From an uncultured Clostridium sp. (GTDB taxonomy: Bacteria > Bacillota > Clostridia > TANB77 > CAG-508): 64,000 bases of DNA. The stretch covers positions 1 to 64,000 of the forward strand of contig CANPOS010000003.1 of assembly GCA_947575745.1 (NCBI GenBank). The letters are read 5' to 3'. Under the pieces are notes generated by a model that was not told the origin of the DNA, did no database searches, and saw nothing but the letters and a program-made list of their open reading frames with translations. Positions within the stretch are counted from its first letter, which is position 1. Every line of letters starts with the position of its first letter. This document shows positions 22,222 to 33,889 of this stretch, in pieces. The position numbers and the translations under genes are program-made.

Positions 22222-24178
22222 TTAATATTTCTCTAGTATTTTTCCCAAATCCTTTGAAAAATCCTTTAGCATAACTAATTTTATACTATTGTCTTTTCCT
22301 GTTGTATAATCGTCTATCACTTGTTTTAGTTGCCTTATATTTTTCATTTCTGGTTCTATTTCTTTTGTATATAAATCTGCTCTATTTAGCAATTTTTCTT
22401 TTATTGTTACTATGTCTTCATTACTTGCACAAGATAGTCTTTGGAATGTTTGATATACATCGTAGTATTTAAATATTGGTATATTCATACATTCTTTATC
22501 AAATCTTTCGTAAAATTCTTCCATTTTCATTGGTATGCACTTAAATATTGAGTCTGCTCTTTCAATGTACATTCTGTCTTTTAATTTAGAATTTAATGTA
22601 TGAAAATGCTTTAGAATATCTTCTACATCCTGTGAAGGTTCTCCAATACCAATAGTATCTAGTTCATCTTCAACATTGTCACAATATGCTGATACTAATG
22701 ATGATATATTCATTCCGTTTGTGAAAGTATTTTTTACAACCTTTATATCATATTTTATTAATCCTTTTCTAATAAGGTAATCAAAATATATAAATAATTT
22801 TACATTTTCTATTAGGCTTGTTTTTCCTGTTTTTACGTCTTCTAGTATTTCATCTACAACTCTGTCAAAGTCTTCGTCACTGATTTTCCAATATTCTTCT
22901 GTAAGAAGTCTTTTATATCCTGGAAGGTTTGATGTATCTACTGTACTGATTATCATTTCCATATCTTTCTTAAATGTCTTCATGTCAAATATTCTTGTTC
23001 TTACATATATTTCAATAAATTTGAAAAATCTGTATTCTGATTTAAAGTTATAGTAGTATGTGTTATCAAATTCTTTTATATAAAATTGTCTATTGTCCAT
23101 TAATACTCTTGAAGAAACAAGTATTGCCTTATATTCTTCATTATTTGATATATTTACAAATTTGTCTTTTGTAATTTTTCCGAGCTTTTATTTCAAATGA
23201 AACTGCTATTGTGAATATTAACATTGTTTGTAATACTCTATGATTTGTGTTTGGATAATTTTTGTTAACCATTTCGAATACTTTTTTAAAGTCATTTAGT
23301 GCATGTTTTAATATTCTTAGGTTCCTTGTACCACTTTTATTGAAGGTTGTTATAATTAAACCTGTACATTCTCTTAAGAATCTTATTAAGTCTGGATTTG
23401 ATTCATATCTCATTAAAAGTCCGATTTATTATATAATCAAATTTTGGTTGATATTCAAATGTCTCTCCTATTAATTTTTCTTTTATTCTTTCATAATCAT
23501 TTGCTTTGTCAAATACATATTCTATTTTATCTTGTATTTTTTCTACCATAGGCTTGTCTGTAACTTTTGTTAAGTCATCTTCTTTGTCAAGGATATATGT
23601 TGCAATGAATGTCTTCATTTCAAGGTTTGTGCTTTTTAGTTTTGTTGAAAGTTCTTTTTCGTTACATATTATTATTGTTTTTATGTGATCATGTTCTACG
23701 AAGTTATTTATATATCCTAGTATATCTATAACGTCTACATTTGCTCTCTCTAAGTCATCAAAACATAAGACTTTGTCATCTGTTGAGAAAAAGTCTGAAT
23801 AATTTACTCTGTCTCCATTTTGTGTAACACCAAAAAGGTTTGCCATGTCTATTCCTGTTTTTGCATATTCTGGTATTTTTGTTACACCATTTCCTTCCAT
23901 AAATTTCTTTAAGTTTTTATCCATTAATTGTGTTGTTTCTATGAAGATTTTCTTACTTATTTCTTCTAGGTTTGATATTCCGATATAGTGACATATATAT
24001 TGTTGTAAATGATTTTCCGATTTAATGTCATTGATTCTATTTTATTTCTTACTTTATTATTCCAAAAGTAAGTTTTTCCTGAACCCCATTCTCCATTTAT
24101 CATAACTGCATAATCTGTATAATCTGCTCTTACATAATCTAATATACTTTCAACTAATTCTTCCATTGGTTCCTCCAT
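22222..24178 (-). CDS. KAP-family P-loop NTPase, four CGGA recoding events
   Basis: INGEWGSGKTYFWNN; joined at 24017-24019, 23980-23982, 23421-23423, 23180-23182; restores IYMSLY-G-ISNLEEI. Confidence 0.88.
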
Positions 24179-24283
24179 TTCTTCATTATCTGTTGTTTAT
24201 TGCGAGTTTCTTATTACGAACGCCTTCGCAACAAGGTTCTCGGACCCCACCCACAGCTTTAGCTGTGCTGGTGGGTGAGGTTC

Positions 24284-24694
24284 TTATTTTGCAAGTGTTA
24301 AAACTAATATATCTCTTGCATTATTTTCTTTTAATATTTTTGCACATTCATCTGCTGTGCTTCCTGTTGTATATATATCGTCAAATAAAATAATTCTGTT
24401 ATCTTGTATTATTTGTGCTTTTTGGATTTCATATACATTTTTAACATTTTGCTTTCTTTCGTCTTTTTTTAGTTCACTTTGTCTTTCATTGTTTTTTGTC
24501 TTTTTTAAAGGATTTTGATAATTAATTTCTTTTACATTCTTAGCTATTTCCTTTGCTATTAGTTCACTTTGGTTATATCCTCTTTCATTTTTTCTTTTTT
24601 TATGTATTGGAACTGGTATTATTATATCATAAGATTTTATAATTCTACATATTTTTTCATTTTTTAATATTAATTTTGCAAAGGTTTTATACAT
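24284..24694 (-). CDS. comFC: ComF-family phosphoribosyltransferase (frame extends upstream to about 24915 with Cys zinc-ribbon, start codon unclear)
   Basis: DIIIPVPIHKKRKNERGYNQSELIA, IILFDDIYTTGSTADECA. Confidence 0.85.
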   Translation of the reverse strand: MYKTFAKLILKNEKICRIIKSYDIIIPVPIHKKRKNERGYNQSELIAKEIAKNVKEINYQNPLKKTKNNERQSELKKDERKQNVKNVYEIQKAQIIQDNRIILFDDIYTTGSTADECAKILKENNARDILVLTLAK

Positions 24695-24915
24695 ATATGA
24701 TTTATCTGAAAATTTATATGCTAAAATATCTTCTCTAAATTCTTTTTCATACTTTCCTAAGTATATATGCTTTTCAAAGTTTTTGCCTATTATCTCTTCT
24801 ACCTTATATTCTAAGTTTTTGTTTATCTTTTCAAAACATTCTTCACATAGTGAATTTTGGTTTATCTTGCCACAAAATCCACATATATTTGGATATATTA
24901 TGTCTAGTAAAAAGT

Positions 24916-27140
24916 CTAATATATTAGTTCACCCTCTTTTATTAAATTCCTTCTAGTTTTTGCTGAAGTCCGTGTATTTCTTACTTTTGCATCTGTATTT
25001 TTTATCATAAATTGTATTACTTCTTTACTTCCAACTATTATAAGTAGTTTTTTTGCTCTTGTTATTGCTGTATATAAAAGGTTTCTAGTTAGTAGCATTG
25101 GTGCTGTTCTAACTATTGGAAGGATTACTACATCAAATTCACTTCCTTGTGATTTATGTACTGTTATTGCATAGGAATGTTCTATTTGGTCAATATCTGA
25201 AAATTGATATTCTACTATTTTTCCTTCATAGTCTACTTCTATTGTTTCTGATATTGTACTTATATTTGTTATAGTTCCCATTTCTCCATTGAAGATACCT
25301 GTACCTATGTTTTCTCCTTGCTCCCACTCTATATCATAGTTGTTTTTCATCTGCATTACTGTATCACCTTCTCTAAATGAAACTGCTCCGCAAAACTCTT
25401 TCTTGCTTTTTTATATCTTTTGGATTTATTAGCTCTTGTACCTTTTTATTTAGTTCTCTTGTTCCTACTTCTCCTTTTTTGGTAGGAGTTATTATTTGTA
25501 CACTTTTGAAATTATCATAGTCTTCAAACTTTTTTAGTCCATTTTTGTATAGTGATAATACAAAGTTTAGTATTCTTTCTTGACTATTTTCTTGAACAAA
25601 GAAAAAGTCCTTTTTTAGTTCATCACTGTTGTCTTCTGTAAAATAGTTTCCTGAGTTTACTCTGTGTGCATTAAGTACTATTTTGCTTCTTGCGGCTTGC
25701 CTAAAAATCTTATCAAGTACTATTACTTGTATTTTTTTAGATGCTATTATGTCTTTTAATATACTTCCTGGTCCTACTGAAGGTAATTGGTCTACATCTC
25801 CAACAAGTACAAGTTTTGTTCCTTCATATACTGCCATAAGTAGATATTTCATAAGTGCTAAGTCTATCATTGATGTTTCATCAACAATAATCACGTCTGC
25901 ATCTATTGGCTCTATTTTCATTTCTTCGTTTATATAGTTTGTATCATTTACTTTTGTTATTTGTAGTAATCTATGCAAAGTTTTTGCATCTTCACCTGTT
26001 GTTTCTGTCATTTTCTTTGCTGCTCTACCTGTTGGTGCACAAAGTACTACTTTCTTTTGTTCTTTTTTATATAATTCTATTATGCTTTTTATTATCGTGG
26101 TTTTTCCTGTTCCTGGTCCTCCTGTTATTACACATACATTATTTTTGTTTACTGCATATATTGCTTCTTTTTGCTTGTCTGATAATTCTATTTTGTTTAC
26201 TGTTTCTACCTTTTCTAGTTTTTCTTCAATATTTGTAATATGTTTTCTGTTTTTTACATTATCTAATCTTACTAGTTTTCCTGCTATAAATACTTCTGCT
26301 TCGTAATATTCTGCTAGATACACCCATTCTTCTTCGTCTCTTTCTTCTATTACAACCGTTCCTTTTACTTTCATTTGTTTTAAGAATTCGTTTATTGTGC
26401 TTTCTGTTATTTGAAGTAAAGTACTTACAAAATCGAGTAAATTGGATTTTATAACACAGGTATGTCCGATTATATGTTGCAAGTAATAGCCCATATTTTA
26501 TACCATATATAATTCTTTGTTCATCATCATTGTTTATTCCAATTTTTAGTGCTGCTTCGTCTATTGTTTTGAAACTTATTCCTCTAACCACGTCAATTAA
26601 TCTATATGGATCTGCCTTTATTTCTTCTATTGCATCTATTCCATATAAATCATATACTTTTTTTGCATAACTTGAACTTATTCCTATTTCTTCTAAGAAG
26701 CTTACTATCTTCCAAAGTTCTCTACTTTGTATAAAACTGTCTGATATTTCCATGGCTTTTTCATGTGTTATTCCTTTTATTACTTCAAGCTTTTCTGGTT
26801 CGTGTTCTATTGTATAGATTGTGTTATCTCCAAATTCGTTTATAATTTTCTTTGCTGTTTTTGGACCTACCCATTTAACATTTTCACTTGCTAAATATCT
26901 TTCTAAGGCTTCTAGTGTTTCTGGCATATTTTTTTTGAAAGTACTTACCTTAAATTGTTTTCCATAATCTCTATGTGTAACATATTCTCCATAAACTGTT
27001 ACATTATCTCCAACATTAATAAATGGCAGAAATCCTACTATTGTCATTTCTCCTACAGTCTCTGTCATTAATTTTGCTATCGTATATGAATTTATTTCGT
27101 TATAATATATGATTGCTTCTACTTGTCCTTCTAATTCCAA
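24916..27140 (-). CDS. recD2: RecD2-type ATP-dependent helicase, two CGGA recoding events
   Basis: Joined at 26466-26468 (LATYN-G-HTCVIKSNLL) and 25388-25390 (ERVL-G-AVSFREGDTVMQMKNNYD); Walker A GGPGTGKTT. Confidence 0.93.
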
Positions 27141-27153
27141 AGCTTCTTCCTTT

Positions 27154-27814
27154 CTAATTTCTTAAATATCCTATTGCTTCTTCATAATTTTCTTTATTAA
27201 CTATTGCTGAACCTGCAACAAATATATTTGCTCCTGCATTCTTTGCACTTTCTATTGTTTCTCCATTTATGCCACCATCCACTTCTATGTCTATATCTAT
27301 ATTATTCTTGTCTATATATTCTTTTAAAGTTTTTACTTTTTCTAAAGTTTCTGGTATTAGTTTTTGTCCTCCAAGTCCTGGCTCCACTGTCATTACTAGA
27401 CACATATGTATATATGGAAGATATTCATATATTTCTTCTATCTTTGTATTTGGCTTAACTGATATTCCGAACTTTAATACCATTTTCTTTAATATATTCT
27501 ATCATTTGCATTACTTCTTCTTTTGAGTTTAAGCTCTCTAAATGAAATGTTATTATATTTGGTTTTAATCCTATATATTCGTCTACAAATTCTTTTACAT
27601 TTTCTACCATTAGGTGTACATCTAATGGTATATTTGTCATTTGTTTTAGAGTATTTGAATACTCTTTCATTATTTCTACTGTGTTTTTTGGTACGAATTT
27701 TCCGTCCATTACGTCTATATGAAAATAGTCTGTATGTGCTACCTCCAATCCATAAAATACTTTGCTTGCGTTTTCTTTTTCTACATTTAATATTGATGTT
27801 GAAATTTCTACCAT
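27154..27814 (-). CDS. rpe: Ribulose-phosphate 3-epimerase, one CGGA recoding event
   Basis: Joined at 27467-27469: ENGIKV-G-ISVKPNTKIE; FHIDVMDGKFVPN-like, MTVEPGLGGQ. Confidence 0.94.
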
Positions 27815-28675
27815 TTGTGCTCCTCCTTATCTTTTAAATCATTATATATTTTTATGTAATTTGTATATCTGTCACTACTAATTTTGCCTTCTTCTAATGC
27901 TTTTTTTATACCACAGTTTTCTTCTTTTATATGTGTGCATCCTACAAATTCACATTTTTCTATATATGGTTTAAATTCTATAAAGTAATTTTCTAAGTCT
28001 TTACTTTCTATTTCATATATATCCATTGTTTGGAATCCTGGGGTATCTAATAGGTATGTGTCTTTTCCTATTTTGTATAATGTAACTTCTGTTGTTGTAT
28101 TTTTTCCTCTTTTATTTTTTTTACTTATTTCTCCTTCGTATGCTTGTCTTTCTCCTAGTAATTTATTTGTTAAGGTGGATTTTCCGTACTCCTGATTGTC
28201 CGAGCAAATACACTTGTATTGTTTATTAAGTATTTTTTCAGCTCTTCTATACCTATATTTTCTAATGTGCTAGTTTTAACTACTTGATATCCGTGTTTTT
28301 GTATATATTTCTTCTATTTTTTCTGTTTCTTTTTTATCTAAATCAATTTTGTTTATAACTATGATTGGTTTTATTTTTGAGAATTCTGCATATGCTAGCC
28401 ATTTATCTAACATAAGCAAATTAGGTTTTGGCATTTTACTTGATATAGCAAATATTATTTGAGAAATATTAGAAACTTTAGGTCTTTTTATAAATGATTT
28501 TCTTTCTAATATTTTGTTAATTACTTTTTGATTTTCGTCAAATTCTACATTATCTCCGTACAACTGGTTTTATTTCTTCTGTTTTTAGTTTTCCTCTTGC
28601 AGAACAGTCGTATGTAGTATTTTGTACAGTTACGAAATATGTATTTGAGATGATTTTTGTTATCTTTCCTACCAT
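27808..28675 (-). CDS. rsgA: Ribosome biogenesis GTPase RsgA, four CGGA recoding events
   Basis: Joined at 28556-28558 (PVV-G-DNVEF), 28291-28293 (KT-G-YQVVKTST), 28200-28202 (VFA-G-QSGV), 28184-28186 (SGV-G-KSTLTNKL). Confidence 0.94.
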
Positions 28676-28727
28676 TTTTTCTCCTAATTTTAACTTTTTA
28701 TTTTATAGATATAAATTTCAAGTTAAT

Positions 28728-28914
28728 ATCTAAATAAATATATGTAAATATGAAATTCAAGCGGACGGAGAGTGAACAAGCTTAGAAATTCTTAATAATT
28801 TTTTTGGAAAGAGTTCACGCTTGCCGTGGAAGGGTGCCAAAAAAATTATTTAGAATTTGTGCGATGTTCAGCTTGACAGGAGCTTGATTGAATATTTATA
28901 TATATTTATTTAGG
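28728..28914. repeat. Large nested intergenic foldback
   Basis: ctaaataaatatatgtaaatatgaaattcaagc ... gcttgattgaatatttatatatatttatttag; inner ttaataattttttt/aaaaaaattattta. Confidence 0.7.
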
Positions 28915-28916
28915 TA

Positions 28917-29619
28917 CTATTCTATCTTAGCTAATTTAAAGTCTAAATAATCAGCACTTACAAGTCTTAGATTTATTCCACCGTACTATTCCTTCTACCT
29001 TTTCGTTATGTCCTTCTTCTCCATGAAGATGCCCATATATACATTTTGTTACATTGTATTTTTGCATTAGTTTTATAAAGTCTGATTCTTCTAGTAATTG
29101 TTTATTTGTTGGTGGATAATGCATACATACTATTATTTCTTTATTTTTACCAAAGTTTTTTATTCCTTGATTTATTGATAATTCTAGTCTTATTAATTCT
29201 CTATCTATTATCTTTTTATCTTCGTCTTCTTTTGAGCTTAAATTCCATCCTCTTGTCCCTGCAACTATCTTTCCTTCTATCTCATATGCATTGTTATATA
29301 AAAATGAAATATTTTGAAAACTGTTTTCTTCTATAAATTCATTTAGTTTTTTAAAACTGTTCCACCAATAGTCATGATTTCCTTTTAACATTATCTTTTT
29401 ACCTGGTAAATTATTTAAGTATTCAAAATCCTTTAATGTATCTTGTAATGCCATAGCCCATGAAAAATCACCTGGCAATAAGACTGTATCGTCTTCTTTT
29501 ATCCTTTCTTGCCAGTCCTTTTGTATTTTTAGTTCGTGATTTTCCCAATTTTCTCCAAATATATCCATTGGTTTTGGATTATTATTGGATAAATGCAAAT
29601 CGGCTATACTATATATCAC
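28917..29619 (-). CDS. Metallophosphoesterase, one CGGT recoding event near C-terminus
   Basis: IYSIADLHLS, GNHDYWW; joined at 28981-28983: EGIV-G-GINLRLVSADYLDFKLAKIE. Confidence 0.9.
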
Positions 29620-29623
29620 TTTT

Positions 29624-30631
29624 TTATCCCCCTATTTTTAGGTTTGGTATTGCATTTAATGTTAACTCTGAAATATCTCCATTTAAGTATCTATAATATC
29701 CAGCTGATGCTATCATTGCTGCATTATCTGTACATAGGCTAAGGTCTGGGAAATATACTTTAACGCCTAGTTCTTCTCCTAACTTCAAAAATTTTTCTCT
29801 TATGTATGTATTTGCTGATACTCCGTCCGAGCAAGTGCTATTTTTTTTATTCTAGTCTCTTGTAATGCTTTTTTGGTATTTTGTATTAACATATCTGTTA
29901 CTGTATATTCAAAACTTGCACATAAGTCTTCTTTTTTTATGTCTTTTCTGTTATGGTTTAAGTTTAATACTGCTGTTTTTATTCCACTAAAACTAAAATC
30001 CAAACCTTCTATATGTGTTTCTGGAAGTTCTATATTTGGCTTTCCGCATTTTGGCTAATTTATCAACTTTCGGTCCGTCCTGGATAACTTAAGTTCATTA
30101 CTCTTGCTACTTTATCAAATGCTTCTCCTATTGCGTCATCTCTTGTTTTTCCTAATATCTCAAATTTTGTATATTCTTCTATCTTTACTAAATGTGTGTG
30201 TCCTCCTGAAATTACTAGACATAAAAACTCAGGTTCAAGTTCTTTGAAAGTTATATAGTTTGCTGCAATATGTCCCTCTATATGATTTACTCCGCACAAG
30301 TGGCTTTGAGGTTGCATAACTTAAGGCTTTGGCATATCCGTACTCCAACAAGCAATGCTCCAACAAGTCCTGGTCCATATGTTGGACAGATTACATCTAT
30401 ATCTTCTAATTTCATTTTTGCTTTTTTCAAGGCTTCTTCTACAACTATTGAAATTGCTTCAATATGTTTTCTTGATGCAATTTCTGGTACTACTCCTCCA
30501 AACTTTTCATGTATTGGAATTTGTGTATTTATTACATTAGAAAGGACCTCTCGTCCATTTTTTACAATGGCAGCAGAGGTTTCATCACAGCTTGTCTCAA
30601 TTCCTAAAACTATTATGTCTTTTTCTTTCAT
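29624..30631 (-). CDS. tsaD: tRNA N6-adenosine threonylcarbamoyltransferase TsaD, six CGGA recoding events (two back to back)
   Basis: Joined at 30338-30340, 30292-30294, 30075-30077, 30044-30046, 29827-29829, 29823-29825; restores [53 protein letters not shown]. Confidence 0.95.
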
Positions 30632-30770
30632 ATTCTCTCTTTCTAAATATTAATCAGAATTAGTATAGTACTAGGCATTTAAAATCAAAAAAGCGGAGGC
30701 GTACTATTTGTACGTTGAGCATTTTTTGTATTTTAAATAACGGCGCAATATGCTGATTATGGTTAATATT

Positions 30771-31496
30771 TTATATTCCAAAGATTTTTAGTCCTAATTG
30801 TATAAGTCCACTATACATTAGATTTAATGCTGGAGATATTATATGTCCTGCAATTCCTGTTATCCATATTACTAAAAATACAATATAAAATATTTGCTCA
30901 TGCTCATAAACCCATTGTCTTCCTCTATATGGTAAGAAGTTAACAAGTATTTTTGATCCATCAAGTGGTGGTAATGGTATTAGATTAAATATTCCAAGTC
31001 CTATATTCATTACAATTGTATATTGTATCATTGAAAATATTATACTTCCAACTTGTGATATAACAAATCCATATGCAAATTTATATAATGCACAATATAT
31101 TAGTGTAAATACTATTGCAAGGATAAAATTCATGATTGGTCCTGCTGCTGCAACTATTGCTTCTCCTGCTGTTTGTGAATATTTCCTATTAAAGTTTCTA
31201 GGATTTATTTCAACTGGTCTTCCCCAACCAAATCCAACAAATAGTAGCATTACAAACCCTATCGGATCTATATGTGTAAATGGATTTAAGTTTAATCTTC
31301 CTTGTGCCCCTGGTGTATCATCTCCAAGTTTTGTTGCAGCAAATGCATGTGCAAATTCATGGAAACTTATTGCAATTAATACTCCTGGCACTGTTAATAT
31401 TAATGCTAACCATTCTAATTGGTTCATTGACATTAAGTTCATTATAACTATTACTATAAGCAATAAATATATAAATCTTTTATCTGCATAAAACAT
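30771..31496 (-). CDS. Site-2 protease family (M50) metalloprotease
   Basis: SFHEFAHAFAATKLGD; NLIPLPPLDGSKI. Confidence 0.9.
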   Translation of the reverse strand: MFYADKRFIYLLLIVIVIMNLMSMNQLEWLALILTVPGVLIAISFHEFAHAFAATKLGDDTPGAQGRLNLNPFTHIDPIGFVMLLFVGFGWGRPVEINPRNFNRKYSQTAGEAIVAAAGPIMNFILAIVFTLIYCALYKFAYGFVISQVGSIIFSMIQYTIVMNIGLGIFNLIPLPPLDGSKILVNFLPYRGRQWVYEHEQIFYIVFLVIWITGIAGHIISPALNLMYSGLIQLGLKIFGI

Positions 31497-31536
31497 ATTT
31501 TTCTTCTCCTTTATTTTAATTATCCTCTTATATTTC

Positions 31537-32750
31537 TCATTTTGATATATACATTACATCTATATCAACTGCACCTTCTATTCCATTTACTCTACCGGTT
31601 TCACATAACTGCCACATAGAATATTCTCCCTCATAATCTGTTTTATCTGTATAATGTGCAAGCCAAGTTTCATGATCAGTTGGATACCATATTTTTGTTA
31701 AATAGTTTTTACTACTATATAGCATTCCTTTATATCCATATTCTGCTAGTTTATCTAAGAAAGTATTTGCTACTTTATTTATTGTATAAAAACTCATACC
31801 TGTCTTATTAAATGAATTCCAGCTTTCCCAATCAAATGCTATTGGTAGTGTTATATCATATTTTGATATTTGTTCTTTTACCCATTCTGCTTGTTCTATT
31901 GCTTGATTAGGATTTTTTGCATAAGAGTGGAAATATATTCCGAACTGGTATTCCGATTAGAAATTGCACTTTCTATATTTTCTACAAAGTATGGGTCTAC
32001 TGCATAGTCTGCATCATAATCTTTTTGATATCCAAGTCTTATCATTGCAAATTCTACACCAGAATTTTTTACTTCTTCCCAATTAATTTTTCCTTGCCAC
32101 TTAGATACATCTATTCCTATCTTTGTACTATCTGTTTTGTGGTTATTTATTACATCATTTATATAAACTGTTTTACCTATACTAGGCTCAGTATTGTTTG
32201 TTTTTTCTACTACTTTTAACACAATATCTTTACTTGCTTTATTACCACTTGAATCAGTTACTATATATGTTAAATTATAGTTTCCAATGGTATTAAAATC
32301 ATATTCTCCTATTATTTCTCTTTTTGGATTATCATCAATGTCATCTCCACTTAGTAATACATCAGTTAAGTTTTTATCATACCCTACCTTTACAGTGTAA
32401 GATGCTCCACAATATATCTTAGGTGCATTAACATCTTTTGTGTGTATTTCAAATGTGTAATTTCTTTTTTTGTTTTTTATATTTATATATTCAAATGATA
32501 CTTCTATATCCCCTAGGTGTTCTGTATCTATTTCATAATCGTTAACATAGCTACCATTTAGATTTTCTATAAAGTCAGATACCTTAGCTTTTTGTCCAAA
32601 TTCAATAGTTAAGTCTTGTTTTAAAGTAACTGCTTCTCTATCAATTCTTTCATTTTCTTTGATTTCTCTAACTACATATATACCTGCTACAATAGCTATA
32701 ATAATAACTATTATTGCTGATATAATTATTATTGGTAGTTTTTTACTCAT
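31537..32750 (-). CDS. GH25 lysozyme-family protein with N-terminal TM and Ig-like domain, two CGGA recoding events
   Basis: GIDVSKWQGKINWEEVKNSGVEFAMIRLGY; joined at 31953-31955 and 31940-31942: AISN-G-IPV-G-IYFHSYAKNPNQAIEQAEWV. Confidence 0.9.
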
Positions 32751-32796
32751 ACTCTCTCCTTATCTCTAATTTTGTAGTTATTAATTGTTTTGTATT

Positions 32797-33402
32797 CTAT
32801 AACTCTTCTGTCTTAAATGAAAAATAGCCTTCATATAAATAGCTATTATCTATTCCTTTCATATACATTTCTCTATCATTTATCTTATTAGTTAAACTTT
32901 GTTTTAATAATTCTTTAATCTCTGTATCTTTTATTGGACTACGTTCCATTGCAAGCAAATAATCTGTTTTATCAACTTTACTCCAATCTACTACTAAATT
33001 TAGTTCCTTTTTTAAAATTAAATCTAGCCAAATTCTTGTACTTCTTCCATTACCTTCTCTAAATGGATGTGCAATATTCATTTCTACATATTTTTCAATT
33101 ATCTCTTCATATGTAGATTGTGGCATTTTTTCGATATTTTTAATAAATTCCTCTAAATAAGCAAGAGGTGTGAATCTAAAATTTCCTTTTGCAATATTTA
33201 CTTTCCTCAATTCTCCTGCAAATTCATATATTTCTTCAAATAAAAATTTATGGATTTTCTTTAAAGTTTCAAATGTTCCTGGTTCTAATGTATTTAGATA
33301 TCCTGTTTCAAACATTTTCTTTGCATGTATTTTGCTAATTCTTTCTTCTTCTCTGGCTAATTCTGCTTGATCAGTAATATTTAATTTATTTTCTAAAATC
33401 AC
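32797..33402 (-). CDS. Fic/DOC family protein
   Basis: IAHPFREGNGRSTRIW. Confidence 0.92.
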   Translation of the reverse strand: MILENKLNITDQAELAREEERISKIHAKKMFETGYLNTLEPGTFETLKKIHKFLFEEIYEFAGELRKVNIAKGNFRFTPLAYLEEFIKNIEKMPQSTYEEIIEKYVEMNIAHPFREGNGRSTRIWLDLILKKELNLVVDWSKVDKTDYLLAMERSPIKDTEIKELLKQSLTNKINDREMYMKGIDNSYLYEGYFSFKTEEL

Positions 33403-33651
33403 TTTTACCTCCTAGCTTTTATAATATGTCCACTTGCATATCAATTTTTTCTTGTTTAACATATATCATTTAGATTATATCATATTTTTAAAATTTATCA
33501 ATGTTTTGTGCTTATAAAAATTTTTTTAGTGATATTGTAAATTCAAGTCTAATTGACTTATACCCATTTTCATGATATATTGTTATTTATAAATGACACA
33601 AGTGTCATGGCTCAAACTAGCCAATTTTGAAGTACAATAAGGAGTGACATT

Positions 33652-33822
33652 ATGAACAATGATTTTGCTGGAGTCCAAAGAATGGATGAGGAAATCAAAC
33701 ATGAACAAATTATCCCCATAGAACCGTTTCCGTCTAAGCCTCCGACGCACGTCTATAGCCCTTACCCTCCAACCAGAGGTTTCAAAAGCAAAAAAGAAGA
33801 GACCTGCGACAAGCAAAAGTAA
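33652..33822 (+). CDS. Small island ORF (56 aa), below track length cut-off
   Basis: MNNDFAGVQRMDEEIKHEQIIPIEPFPSKPPTHVYSPYPPTRGFKSKKEETCDKQK; upstream ataaggag; downstream hairpin 33828-33870. Confidence 0.5.
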   Translation: MNNDFAGVQRMDEEIKHEQIIPIEPFPSKPPTHVYSPYPPTRGFKSKKEETCDKQK

Positions 33823-33889
33823 CATGAAAATCCCCATAAACGGCTATTTAGTTGTTTATGGGGATTATTTTTTTGTGCTCTAAAATTTA

